Assembly: GCA_016744065.1 (NCBI GenBank)
Contig: JADGFA010000016.1
Span: forward strand, 1 to 64,000
Reading direction: 5' to 3'
DNA: 64,000 nucleotides
Source of the DNA: Gammaproteobacteria bacterium
GTDB taxonomy: Bacteria; Pseudomonadota; Gammaproteobacteria; SZUA-229
In this document: positions 38,901-47,043 of the stretch, in pieces
Layout of the letters: every line of letters begins with the position of its first letter
Numbering within the stretch: position 1 is the stretch's first letter
Translations under genes and position numbers: made by a program
Notes under the pieces: generated by a model
Databases searched by the model: none
What the model was told of the DNA's origin: nothing
What the model saw: the letters and a program-made list of their open reading frames with translations, nothing else

Positions 38901-39607
38901 TCACTATTAGCTGTTTTAATTGTATTCGCAACTTCCTGAATACTAATACCAAAACCATTCAAACGTTCTGGAGAAACCTCTATACGTATTTGATCTGCAC
39001 GACCACCAACAATAAAACCTTTACCTGAATTTGGAACCTGCTCCAGTTTTTGTAAAATATCCAGTGATAATGTTCTCAATATGGCATCATCAATAAAAGG
39101 ATCTTCTGACCAGACTGTTGCAGTAATAACGGGCACATCATCAGGGCCAACTGGTTTTACCAGTGGCATTGATACACCTGGGGGAATAACATCTAAATTC
39201 GATTGAATTTTATCGTGAATTTTTACAATAGATTCACCGAGATCTTCACCTACAAAAAACTGTGCAGTTACAATACCTGAGCCACGTGAACTCGAAGAAT
39301 ATACATGGCGAACACCTGGAATTTCACTGATCATTCTTTCCAGTGGATTTATTGCAAGATTAGCAATTTGTTCTGCCGATGCCCCAGAGTACTGCACAAA
39401 AATATCAACCATCGGTACAGATATTTTTGGATCTTCCTGGCGCGGAGTAAACATTAAACCGATCAAACCGATTATCAGAAAAGCAGCCATTAATAAAGGC
39501 GTTACTGGAGAATTAATAAACTGGCGGGTAATTCTACCTGCTAACCCCAGGTTATTTTCATCCAGTTCGATATCGCCTGTTTTATTATTATTTATTTCAT
39601 TTGCCAT
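35936..39607 (-). CDS. RND efflux pump, inner-membrane subunit, with Lys-rich C-terminal tail
   Basis: 1223 aa, longer than the usual 1030-1050. It has typical RND architecture with twelve helices and two large periplasmic loops. The proton-relay aspartates are present in GILVDDATVVVENIF, and GIVVRNSILLVEFVKHE is the second conserved block. After the last canonical helix there is a short Cys-containing loop, an additional hydrophobic segment (about 1100-1130), and a Lys/Pro/Ala-rich tail of about 60 residues resembling histone H1 tails. It should form a tripartite exporter with the adaptor encoded just upstream; no outer-membrane factor gene is present here. The substrate is unknown. Confidence 0.88.
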   Translation of the reverse strand: MANEINNNKTGDIELDENNLGLAGRITRQFINSPVTPLLMAAFLIIGLIGLMFTPRQEDPKISVPMVDIFVQYSGASAEQIANLAINPLERMISEIPGVRHVYSSSSRGSGIVTAQFFVGEDLGESIVKIHDKIQSNLDVIPPGVSMPLVKPVGPDDVPVITATVWSEDPFIDDAILRTLSLDILQKLEQVPNSGKGFIVGGRADQIRIEVSPERLNGFGISIQEVANTIKTANSEISAGNIEGANRTFNVYTGAFLNNAQDVANLVVAVRNGSPVYVRDIAHVYQAPEETSQMVTYATGPAFEGDGPRTTGSQAVTIAVAKKLGTNGVSIARALIAKLDSLKGHLIPDNVEVSITRDYGKTANDKVNELLLALFEATVAVAILCLIGLGIRAASVVIFVIPVVILMTIWGAWIIDYTIDRVSLFALVFTIGILVDDATVVVENIFRRWLKAGVTSTNIAIDAVREVGNPTIMATFAIIAALLAMGFVSGLMGPYMRPIPVLGSVAMFLSLLAAFIFVPWFAMRLRPDLEALKKAEKKEEKQIALIGRFYEPVIKPLINNKFIGNAFLVSLIVLTVISCWLFSIQAVTVKMLPFDNKPEFNVVVNMPEGTALPVTANLTSRLATKLQEIPEITSIQTYVGTASPFNFNGMVRHYYLRKQPWQADIQIMLQNKNDRERLSHDIAVNARELLKPIADELGAKIQIVEMPPGPPVLQTVVAEIYGPDERTRRQVAEDMTNIFEQAEGIVDVDNYMTDEYDYWRFEVDTKKAARLGVSVNKINQTLAMVMGGYQLGDVKKGRLLEPTYIVIQAPMGVRSEINRLGNMPIIGVNEESIPLTELGRFVRATEDPIVYHKDLRDVEYVTGEMTGRLGAPIYGMFAVEDLLENYVTPDGEVITGMPMGLLGPPEDDFKSAFEWGGEWTVTYETFRDMGGAFMAAMLLIYGLIVWEFKDFTLGGLIMAPIPLTLIGIIPGHMITGAEFTATSMIGFIALAGIVVRNSILLVEFVKHEVSEGREINEAVINAGKARMRPILITALTLMAGSYMILDDLIFKGMAVSLLFGAGVATILTLIVIPLGCISIKKHFYYCCDVNGDIIVYRDEPEEYKLPLWMSLYSAVINGATWLFYIGRMLVMMVKMSYDSVFGVAPEYASEAVVDMPPEPSEPEARQKKTTEKPVSKKEPKKKAPKKKAATKKKSLPKKKSVVKKRRGIQLKNDIDENDSGDKS

Positions 39608-39743
39608 CTTGATAACTCAGTTAATTATTTTTCAGCTTAAAATATCAGTCCAACAGCTATTTTTAAAAACTTTACATTTTATAAAAACAGTTAACCCCAA
39701 TACTTCACTGATATGTAATATTCTCTATCACTACTACACAGTT

Positions 39744-41159
39744 TTATTTTTTCAAAACCCACCCGGATCTCATACCCGGGTGTGGATTAATAAAAATATT
39801 TTCACCCGGCTGAACGCCAGCAAGAACCGCTATATGCTTATTGTCTACCTGATCACCTAACCTGACGAGTCTCAACTCTGCTTTGTTTTCAGCGTTAAGC
39901 ACAAATATCGCAGGCAAGCTTCCACGATGAATAATGGAGGATAAAGGAATAACGGGCATATTATTAACTGGAGTATTTATATCCGGTATCATTACTTCAG
40001 CATACATACCCGGTGCACCGGGTGCGCCTTCAGGTAATTCAAATTTTACGGTCACTGTATGGCGTTGTTTGTCTGCTGTTGGAAAAATCTGTATAACGCG
40101 TACATCGATATATGTATTACCAACATCGAGTTTTGCTGGCACAATCGTGCCAAGATTTATTGCTGATACAAGTCGTGCCGGTACTTCCACTTCCAATTGA
40201 AGAAAACGTGTATCTGAGTACTTAATCAGAGCTTGACCACGCTGTACCGTGTCACCTGTTTCAGTCAGTTTTTCAACAATCACACCTTCAAAAGGACTAA
40301 TAGAACGGGCATCACGTAAATGCGTATTAATTTCATTTACTTTAGAACGCATAACCATAATATTGCTTTTAGCCATACTGATATTATTTTCACTTGTATA
40401 TCGGTCAAGATCCCTATGAATCCATGGATTTAACTGGGTATTAGGATATTCAAGATTATAAACCTGCTGCCTGGCGGCAGATGGCATCACGACTGATGTC
40501 TGTGCAGGGGAAGGCATGTTACCGCCCCCCATGCCCATGAACCGATCGAACATCATTGGAAAGTAACCCATGCCAGAACCCTGCGCTGGTGCAGGAGCTG
40601 ATGCTACTGCAGGTGCTGGCATAGAACCATAGAGTTTATTTTTCTGATCATTATAATCACGGTAGGCCTGGGGTGCCCAATACTCTTTGGTATAGTTTAC
40701 TTTTGCATTACCAAGTGATGCCTCAGTTTTATATAAATTAGCAACTGCCTGTTCTCGTTGAGCTAAAATATTGTCATGATTAAGTGCAACGAGAATTTGT
40801 CCTTCATCAAACCAGTCACCTTCTTCACCCGCAATATAATCAACTCGACCTGACATCTGCGCGGTTAAAACAACTTCTTTATCTGCAACAACTGTTCCTC
40901 CCAACACAACATGTGCTCCCATTTTAATATTGGAAACAGCAACAATTTGTGGCTCCATCAAATCTTGCTTATATCGCTGACTATAACCAGCAACAGGCGC
41001 CTGATAAACCTGTAGAGGCTGTCGAGAATTAACTACTGGTTGATTGAGTGAGTTTTTTGAAAAATTTTGATAATAACCTGTATCTGCAGCATTTAATGCT
41101 GATGAGATACATAATGGTGATGAAATTAATACTATCTTAAAAATTTGTTTCATTTTCAT
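39744..41159 (-). CDS. RND periplasmic adaptor (membrane fusion protein) with low-complexity insertion
   Basis: 471 aa with a signal peptide (about 1-24). The lipoyl halves are VVLTAQMSGRVDYIAGEEGD and ARSISPFEGVIVEKLTETGD, and a beta-barrel and membrane-proximal domain follow (RGSLPAIFVLNAENKAELRL). The coiled-coil hairpin between the lipoyl halves is interrupted at about 160-250 by an Ala/Pro- then Met/Gly-rich segment (GYFPMMFDRFMGMGGGNMPS). It is 136 bp upstream of the pump gene. The unusual insertion could alter docking to the outer-membrane channel. Confidence 0.88.
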   Translation of the reverse strand: MKMKQIFKIVLISSPLCISSALNAADTGYYQNFSKNSLNQPVVNSRQPLQVYQAPVAGYSQRYKQDLMEPQIVAVSNIKMGAHVVLGGTVVADKEVVLTAQMSGRVDYIAGEEGDWFDEGQILVALNHDNILAQREQAVANLYKTEASLGNAKVNYTKEYWAPQAYRDYNDQKNKLYGSMPAPAVASAPAPAQGSGMGYFPMMFDRFMGMGGGNMPSPAQTSVVMPSAARQQVYNLEYPNTQLNPWIHRDLDRYTSENNISMAKSNIMVMRSKVNEINTHLRDARSISPFEGVIVEKLTETGDTVQRGQALIKYSDTRFLQLEVEVPARLVSAINLGTIVPAKLDVGNTYIDVRVIQIFPTADKQRHTVTVKFELPEGAPGAPGMYAEVMIPDINTPVNNMPVIPLSSIIHRGSLPAIFVLNAENKAELRLVRLGDQVDNKHIAVLAGVQPGENIFINPHPGMRSGWVLKK

Positions 41160-41286
41160 ATAATCACATTCTGAAGCTATTTTAACTTTTTATATAAATT
41201 ATGCTTCCCGGCGTCTAAAAACTAATCAGTACTTTTAATAATTAATTTTCATACGCTACTCCATCAGCATACAATTCAGACTGGTT

Positions 41287-41679
41287 TTAAATTTTTCCAA
41301 ATAAAGAAAAACTTTTAATAAAAGGACCCGCCATACGTGGGTCTTTAATCATGGCTGAGTAATCACCCACATTAAATTTTAACTTTTTAGTTGTATAAGC
41401 CATACCAAGCCCCATCATGCCTAATGGTTTTTTTGTCCATTTTTCCCAATTAGCTTCAGTCGCACGCAAGTCCCAATTCAACTCCTGCCCATCGTAAGCA
41501 CCCGATGAAACAACCTCTCCCTCCTTTACATCTATATATCCCATAGGTACATCTGCGCCATCAATACCATAACCAATAACTGAGTTAAAACTAATTTGCT
41601 TCAGCGCATCTGCCAAACCAGGCTCCTGGTTCCAGGCTTCACCGTATTTATTCATCCAGTCTTCAGTAAACATGCTCAT
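41287..41679 (-). CDS. SCP2-like sterol/lipid carrier-type protein under a sigma-54 promoter
   Basis: 130 aa, cytosolic, with the small alpha/beta SCP2-type fold suggested by GYGIDGADVPMGYIDVKEGE, an ENWEKW-like ANWEKW motif, and LKFNVGDYSAMIKDPRMAGP. Such proteins bind lipids, acyl-CoAs or other hydrophobic molecules. A consensus -24/-12 promoter lies about 40 bp upstream and the sigma-54 activator is divergent, so this is the first gene of the regulated unit. The adaptor gene follows after 127 bp. A role in delivering hydrophobic cargo to the RND pump is inferred. Confidence 0.7.
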   Translation of the reverse strand: MSMFTEDWMNKYGEAWNQEPGLADALKQISFNSVIGYGIDGADVPMGYIDVKEGEVVSSGAYDGQELNWDLRATEANWEKWTKKPLGMMGLGMAYTTKKLKFNVGDYSAMIKDPRMAGPFIKSFSLFGKI

Positions 41680-41719
41680 TATTTTTACCTTTATTCATTT
41701 CAAACAATGATCTACATCA

Positions 41720-41735
41720 AGCAACATGCATGCCA
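41720..41735 (-). promoter_or_regulatory. Sigma-54 (-24/-12) promoter
   Basis: The minus strand reads TGGCATGCATGTTGCT, matching the RpoN consensus TGGCAC-N5-TTGC at all invariant positions with correct GG-N10-GC spacing. It is about 40 bp upstream of the SCP2-like start codon and faces away from the adjacent sigma-54 activator gene. Confidence 0.85.
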
Positions 41736-41795
41736 GTAAATAAGTCGTTGTTTATTCAAGGTTTTTTTTATAATCTAGTCTTTAATTTAAATTAA

Positions 41796-41805
41796 GCATG
41801 CAACA
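41796..41805. promoter_or_regulatory. Operator half-site GCATGCAACA
   Basis: Contains TGCAACA, one half of the 41861-41880 palindrome, about 60 bp from the sigma-54 promoter. It may be an accessory activator site. Confidence 0.35.
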
Positions 41806-41860
41806 TAATTTTAACCTCTACAGCTAAGAGCCTTATTTCATAGCCATTTGAAAAATTGAA

Positions 41861-41887
41861 CAATGCAACATGTTGCATTGTGTTGCA
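41861..41887. promoter_or_regulatory. Perfect 20-bp palindrome plus extra half-site: candidate enhancer for the sigma-54 activator
   Basis: CAATGCAACATGTTGCATTG is a perfect 20-bp palindrome (41861-41880), followed immediately by a further TGTTGCA half-site (41881-41887). It lies about 150 bp upstream of the -24/-12 promoter, the classic distance for enhancer binding, and about 70 bp before the activator gene, so it could also mediate autoregulation. Confidence 0.75.
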
Positions 41888-41926
41888 TATAAATCTATCT
41901 TATATATTAAGAAATGAGGTAAGCAT

Positions 41927-41959
41927 ATGAGAGAAACCAAGAAGCATACAAATGACTAA
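41927..41959 (+). CDS. Possible 10-codon leader ORF overlapping the sigma-54 activator start
   Basis: An ATG at 41927 with GAGGT 7 nt upstream opens a 10-codon frame (MRETKKHTND) whose stop (41957-41959) overlaps the activator ATG at 41952 in another frame. The activator itself has only a weak AAGAAG ribosome-binding site, so re-initiation or coupling is plausible. There is no evidence that the peptide has a function. Confidence 0.35.
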   Translation: MRETKKHTND

Positions 41960-43301
41960 AAAAAATAAATTCGACTTTGCACCTATGGCTAAAACAGTTA
42001 TTCAGTATATAGATGAAGGGATTATCGTCGCTGATCAACTAGGTAAAATTCTCTATTACAATGAAGCTGTTAAAAAATTACTGGATATAAAAAGCAGCGT
42101 AACTTTGGAAAAATTAAATGATATAGGTAAATTTAATTTACAAAAATCATTACTTCGAGCCGCTATAGACTCTGGAGAAGTAGATGCTGCTGGCAAACCC
42201 AGCGGTAATTTTGTTACTTTTGAAGAGCGTATAAAACATCAGGATACATATAAAATTATAGAAATTACCAGCGGTTTAATTTCAGATAATGATTCTAAAG
42301 ATCGAAAACGCTTACTATTATTTAGTGATAAAACAGACTCTCATCATATACAGGCTGTATTAAATCCATCGGGTGCTAACCTTTCAAGTAAAGACCCACA
42401 GATGCTTGAAATAATTAACCGTATACAACAAATAGCACCGACTAATGCATTCACTTTATTACAGGGTGAATCGGGTACAGGTAAAACCCAGTTAGCCCGT
42501 TTAACACACAACCAGAGCCAACGCAGCAAAGAAGCTTTTATAGAAGTTAACTGCGCCGCTATACCCGATGCATTATTAGAGTCCGAATTATTTGGACATA
42601 TTAAAGGGGCTTTTACCGGCGCCAGTTCTGATCGCTTAGGGCGCTTTCAAAGTGCAAACAAGGGCACTTTATTTCTTGATGAAGTCGGAGAAATACCGCT
42701 ACACCTTCAGGCTAAATTACTACGTGCTATTCAGGAACAGGAATTTGAAATGGTAGGATCGGACAAAACAGTAAAAGTTGATGTTCGTATTATTGCCGCT
42801 TCAAATAAAAACTTACGCGACATGGTCGACAATGGAAAATTTCGAGCTGATTTATATTATCGTCTTGCTGTAATAGCTATAACAGTGCCTGCATTACGTG
42901 ATCGGCCTGGTGATATACCTGTTTTAATTCAACATTTTTGCACTCAACTACATGACCGTGGCTACCCTGAAAACATGAAATGCAACCAGGATGCTATGAG
43001 AATGATGATGGATTATCCCTGGCCAGGAAATGTTCGAGAGCTTGAAAATGCAGTTGAGCACGGAATTATCTGCGCTAAAAATGGTATTGTTTTTCCAGAA
43101 AGCTTACCTCAGGACATAAGAGAATACTCATCTGATATTAATGTCTTTGTAAAAATTTCTGATGATGAAGAAAAAACAATTAGCGAAATACAAAAAGCCA
43201 TGACAAGCTGCAAAGGAAATAAAGCTGAAGCTGCTAAAATACTCGGCGTGAATAGAACAACATTATGGCGCTGGATTCAAAAATATAATATTTCAGTATA
43301 A
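41952..43301 (+). CDS. Sigma-54-dependent transcriptional activator (PAS-AAA-Fis)
   Basis: 449 aa. An N-terminal PAS-like sensor (about 12-125, IDEGIIVADQLGKILYYNEA) replaces a receiver domain, so it is not a phosphorylation-type response regulator. The AAA+ domain has Walker A GESGTGKT (172-179), the sigma-54 contact loop GAFTGA (219-224), Walker B LFLDEVGEI (240-248) and the WPGNVRELENAVEHG box. A Fis-type HTH is at the C-terminus (KAEAAKILGVNRTTLWRWIQ). All activity motifs are intact. It probably activates the divergent SCP2-RND-globule cluster through the palindrome in the intergenic region. The ligand of the PAS domain is unknown. Confidence 0.93.
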   Translation: MTKKNKFDFAPMAKTVIQYIDEGIIVADQLGKILYYNEAVKKLLDIKSSVTLEKLNDIGKFNLQKSLLRAAIDSGEVDAAGKPSGNFVTFEERIKHQDTYKIIEITSGLISDNDSKDRKRLLLFSDKTDSHHIQAVLNPSGANLSSKDPQMLEIINRIQQIAPTNAFTLLQGESGTGKTQLARLTHNQSQRSKEAFIEVNCAAIPDALLESELFGHIKGAFTGASSDRLGRFQSANKGTLFLDEVGEIPLHLQAKLLRAIQEQEFEMVGSDKTVKVDVRIIAASNKNLRDMVDNGKFRADLYYRLAVIAITVPALRDRPGDIPVLIQHFCTQLHDRGYPENMKCNQDAMRMMMDYPWPGNVRELENAVEHGIICAKNGIVFPESLPQDIREYSSDINVFVKISDDEEKTISEIQKAMTSCKGNKAEAAKILGVNRTTLWRWIQKYNISV

Positions 43302-43402
43302 TAAAAATATTGCCGCAGAGACACGACACCCAGAGCGGTGACTTATCCACGAACTAATAGCGCTGATCAATCACCACCAGTCACACTATTAGCCATAACA
43401 GA

Positions 43403-45124
43403 TCACAAACTAACCTTAACCGTATTACAACCATTTTCTTTTGCAACGAATAAGCCCATATCTGCTTTACGCATTAATGAAGATAAACTTTCATCTGGAT
43501 CAGAAACAATAGTTAAGCCAATGCTCACTGTTGTAGAAAGCACATTACTTTGAAGCTTTAACTTAATCTGTGAAACTTTACTTCTGATTCTTTCAGCCAC
43601 TGCTTTTGCATGCATTAAATCAGTTTCATCTAACAGGATAACAAATCCCTCATTCCCATACCGACCCAGGATATCGCCATCATTCAAATTTGACATGATT
43701 GCCTTTGATGCCGTTTTATATAATAAGGCACCCGCATCTCTACCCTGAGCATCAACAACTGAATCAAAATTATCAATTTCAATTATAAATAAGGAACATT
43801 CTCTTGGCCTGGATAGTTTCTCAAACACAGGTTTAACCTGAGTCACAAACTGCTCACGACTATAAAGCGTCAGCTTTGCTCCTGAAGAACTATTTTTAAG
43901 ACGTTTTATTTCATCCTGCAACCTGGCCTGTCTAAGTGCGATCATGCTATGAAAAACAATACTTGAAGCAAGCTTCACATCATGCGTATCAAATAGCGTT
44001 TCATCTCTAAACAAAGTAACCAGCCCAACAACTTTTTTATTTGAAACCACAGGCACATCCAGTCTGTGTACTGGCTCAGTAACATTATCAGTAGCCGCAC
44101 TTAAATGAGACTGAGTACTTAATTTAGCTTCGCGAGATGAAAAAATTTCTTTTACTCTCTGGTTTGTCCAGTTTAGTGCTTTTGTATGCAGGTATTCATC
44201 TCCGCCAGAAGAAGCTATTTTTCTTATACTCTTATCCTGCAACATACCAACTGCTGCTGCATCAAACTCCAGTGCACCCTGCAAAAAAACCAGCATACTT
44301 TTAAATAACTGATCCACATCCGCGGTATTTTTTAACTCACTATTAAGTTCCCTTAAAATTAACTCCCAGTCATGAGTTGCAGATAACTCATTTAAAGGCA
44401 GGGTATTTATATCAAACTCAGGCTTCAATTCCTGCTCATCCAGTTCAGATGGAAGCAAATAATCATCTTCATGATTTTTTTGAATAGATTCATTAAAAGT
44501 CTGTGATGCTATTTTTTGTGTTTTTGTTTGAATACCGGATAAACCGATAGCAGAGAACACTGCACTTGAAGACAACAATAATGCAAAGGCTAATAAATAA
44601 ACAGTTTCAATATTTGTAAATAACAATAAAATAGTTATAAGCGTTAAAATAGATGCTAGTGACAAATACAAACTATACTTAAAGTAACGCCCTAACCAGA
44701 ATATTATAAAACATAAACCAACCAGGTACATGACATAGGACATACCCAGGTATTGTGCATTTATAATACTTTTGTTAACAATTCCTTCTAGCTCACTTAA
44801 GTTAATATTAAGGGTTACATTTGAATTCAAATAAATAACATATGACCAGCTACAAAAAATAAACACATAAGCAAGAATGGGCGCAATATTATTGAGATAC
44901 ACATGTTGAATTCGAGTAACCAGAAATAACAGAACGATAGAAAAGAGTATGGGAAGTATTTGAGCTGCTATTTTAATATCAAAATAAACAGGTAAGGAAA
45001 ATAACCAGCTTGTACCTACAATTGATACAGTAATTAAAACCAGTAGTGCTAACCCCCGATTTATATCCTGATTAAGCTGTCGCTTTATATTTTGAGCACT
45101 ACTATTCTGTTGAAACTTAAACAA
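43403..45124 (-). CDS. Membrane GAF-GGDEF protein with degenerate active site
   Basis: 573 aa. About six hydrophobic helices (residues 25-205) precede a GAF-like domain (about 255-400, with AAVGMLQDKSIRKIASSGGD) and a C-terminal GGDEF domain (about 410-573). The signature is GRYGNEGFVILL: GNEGF replaces GGDEF, losing the catalytic acidic residue at position four. Diguanylate cyclase activity is therefore unlikely, and it may act as a c-di-GMP or GTP-binding sensor instead. No EAL domain is present. It is convergent with the sigma-54 activator. Confidence 0.85.
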   Translation of the reverse strand: MFKFQQNSSAQNIKRQLNQDINRGLALLVLITVSIVGTSWLFSLPVYFDIKIAAQILPILFSIVLLFLVTRIQHVYLNNIAPILAYVFIFCSWSYVIYLNSNVTLNINLSELEGIVNKSIINAQYLGMSYVMYLVGLCFIIFWLGRYFKYSLYLSLASILTLITILLLFTNIETVYLLAFALLLSSSAVFSAIGLSGIQTKTQKIASQTFNESIQKNHEDDYLLPSELDEQELKPEFDINTLPLNELSATHDWELILRELNSELKNTADVDQLFKSMLVFLQGALEFDAAAVGMLQDKSIRKIASSGGDEYLHTKALNWTNQRVKEIFSSREAKLSTQSHLSAATDNVTEPVHRLDVPVVSNKKVVGLVTLFRDETLFDTHDVKLASSIVFHSMIALRQARLQDEIKRLKNSSSGAKLTLYSREQFVTQVKPVFEKLSRPRECSLFIIEIDNFDSVVDAQGRDAGALLYKTASKAIMSNLNDGDILGRYGNEGFVILLDETDLMHAKAVAERIRSKVSQIKLKLQSNVLSTTVSIGLTIVSDPDESLSSLMRKADMGLFVAKENGCNTVKVSL

Positions 45125-45261
45125 TGCCTACTCCCTTAAATTACACTGCATTCAAATTTTAAGGACACTATATACATATGCATAAAACATACTACATATA
45201 TAAAACCCAATGCAGTTAAAGAATCTATGTTCCTTTTACTGCATCAGCCCCTTAAAACGAC

Positions 45262-45609
45262 TTAACTCTTCTTAGAAATAAACTGCGATTCAATTCGCGC
45301 AATAATTTCCGATGGCTGTTTAATGTTTTTAAATATTACATCAAAATTATTTTGCATCTGATTTGCAAAAGCATCTTTATCATTTTTGCCTAACAACTGG
45401 GCCAGTGCATCAAGGTTTTCACCACCACCCTTCGCCGCATCATGGCGAATGGCAACATATCTTTTATTTACAAATTCATTTAAGGTCACATCAGGGGTAA
45501 CAGCATCTGAGGTTGAGCTAGTACTGGAAGATACTTCTGTAAATACAGCGCAAGCTGATAAGTTAATTACGATTGAAGTAACAATTAACACTCTAGTAAT
45601 TTTTTTCAT
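45262..45609 (-). CDS. Small putative lipoprotein
   Basis: 115 aa with a lipoprotein signal MKKITRVLIVTSIVINLSAC (lipobox LSAC, Cys20), then a Ser/Thr-rich linker. The C-terminal domain (about 45-115) is helical and contains VNKRYVAIRHDAAKGGGENL. This resembles the DUF3015-like or other short envelope proteins only loosely, and I do not recognise a family. It lies downstream of the VOC gene. Confidence 0.6.
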   Translation of the reverse strand: MKKITRVLIVTSIVINLSACAVFTEVSSSTSSTSDAVTPDVTLNEFVNKRYVAIRHDAAKGGGENLDALAQLLGKNDKDAFANQMQNNFDVIFKNIKQPSEIIARIESQFISKKS

Positions 45610-45642
45610 AAATACTCTCTATATACCCAATTAATTCAAACT

Positions 45643-46023
45643 TTATGATTGCTTGTTTTTAATGTTTTGTCCTATTGCAATCCTGTTTCCTTCAGGATCT
45701 TCAATATAAAACTGTTTCATATGATACGCTGTGTCTTCTAATTGACCAACGTTAATTCCTCTAGCGGCCATAAACTGGTGCTGAGCTGTCACATCCGAAG
45801 TATAGTAATGTAATATGATTTTATCAATGCGTACTGAATCGACTGATACTGTACTTTTCTGTAGCATTAAATATGTTTTATCTGATTTAATATATGCCCA
45901 TTGCAGACCCGTATCTGTTTCTGTTTTATTAATGATGATATAACGCAGGGCCTGCTGATAAAAATCCAGTGTTTTCTCAATATACTGACATTGAATAACA
46001 GGGATAAGCCCCTCAAAATTCAC
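45643..46023 (-). CDS. VOC-fold (glyoxalase/bleomycin-resistance-like) protein
   Basis: 126 aa from a GTG at 46023 that overlaps the fabH stop (TAGTG); the frame can begin two codons earlier. One VOC module pair is visible: LIPVIQCQYIEKTLDFYQQA at the start and FYIEDPEGNRIAIGQ at the end. Members include glyoxalases, dioxygenases and antibiotic-binding proteins; the substrate is not predictable. Translational coupling to fabH is unusual, since fabD normally follows fabH. Confidence 0.75.
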   Translation of the reverse strand: MNFEGLIPVIQCQYIEKTLDFYQQALRYIIINKTETDTGLQWAYIKSDKTYLMLQKSTVSVDSVRIDKIILHYYTSDVTAQHQFMAARGINVGQLEDTAYHMKQFYIEDPEGNRIAIGQNIKNKQS

Positions 46024-46991
46024 TACCACTGCACCAGTGCAGCGCCCCAGGTAAAACCACCTCCGAACGCTTCTAACATAACTATTTCGCCTTCTTTGAT
46101 GCGTCCATCTCTTACCGCTGTATCCAGCGCCAGAGGTACTGAAGCGGCTGAAGTATTACCGTGCTTATCAACTGTAATGACGACATGATCTGGGTTTAAG
46201 CCTAATTTTTTACCCGTCGCATTAATGATACGAATATTGGCCTGATGAGGCACCAGCCAGTTAATATCTGATTTTTGCATATTATTTGCCTCAAGCGTTT
46301 CATCAACAATACGCCCTAAGGTATTTACTGCCATTTTAAAAACTTCATTTCCTTTCATCGTAATATGTGCACCTTCGTCTCTGAAGCGCTGCTGGTTCTT
46401 TGAAATACCATTGGGAACATTTAATAAATGCTCATAACTACCATCTGCATGTAAGTGTGAAGATAAAATTCCCGGTTTATCGCTGGCTTCAACAATAACC
46501 GCGCCGGCTCCATCACCAAACAGCACACAGGTTCCTCGGTCGGTCCAGTCAAGTATTCTTGAGAGTGTTTCTGCACCAATAACCAGAGCACATTTAGATG
46601 TACCCGCTTTTATAAAATTATCCGCAATACCCAGTGCATAAACAAAACCCGTACAGACTGCCTGCACATCAAATGCACAACAACCGTGTATATCAAGTTT
46701 TTTCTGTAACAAACAGGCAACACTTGGAAACACCTGATCAGGTGTTGTCGTTGCAACAATAATTAAATCAATATCATCTTTTGTTACACCTGCCGCTTCC
46801 ATTGCTTTAATAGCGGCCTGCTCCGCCAGATCACAGGTAGTCTGATCATCTGCAACAATATGCCTTTGCTTGATACCGGTGCGATCCTGAATCCATTGAT
46901 CCGTCGTATCAACAATTTTTTCAATATCCGCATTTGTCATAATGCGTTCAGGTAAAAAGCTTCCTGTTCCAGTTATACGCGCGTTTTTCAA
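46023..46991 (-). CDS. fabH: Beta-ketoacyl-ACP synthase III
   Basis: 322 aa from a TTG at 46991 ([19 protein letters not shown]), the start that matches the usual family N-terminus; a TTG at 47021 is an alternative, and no ATG is available. The catalytic triad is intact: Cys in [13 protein letters not shown], His in VPHQANIRI, Asn in [10 protein letters not shown]. It condenses acetyl-CoA with malonyl-ACP to start fatty-acid synthesis. It follows plsX. Confidence 0.95.
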   Translation of the reverse strand: MKNARITGTGSFLPERIMTNADIEKIVDTTDQWIQDRTGIKQRHIVADDQTTCDLAEQAAIKAMEAAGVTKDDIDLIIVATTTPDQVFPSVACLLQKKLDIHGCCAFDVQAVCTGFVYALGIADNFIKAGTSKCALVIGAETLSRILDWTDRGTCVLFGDGAGAVIVEASDKPGILSSHLHADGSYEHLLNVPNGISKNQQRFRDEGAHITMKGNEVFKMAVNTLGRIVDETLEANNMQKSDINWLVPHQANIRIINATGKKLGLNPDHVVITVDKHGNTSAASVPLALDTAVRDGRIKEGEIVMLEAFGGGFTWGAALVQW

Positions 46992-47043
46992 TATATTTGC
47001 TCTTTTATTAAGTACAGGCAATCAAGCTTGCTGAGGAAGACGC

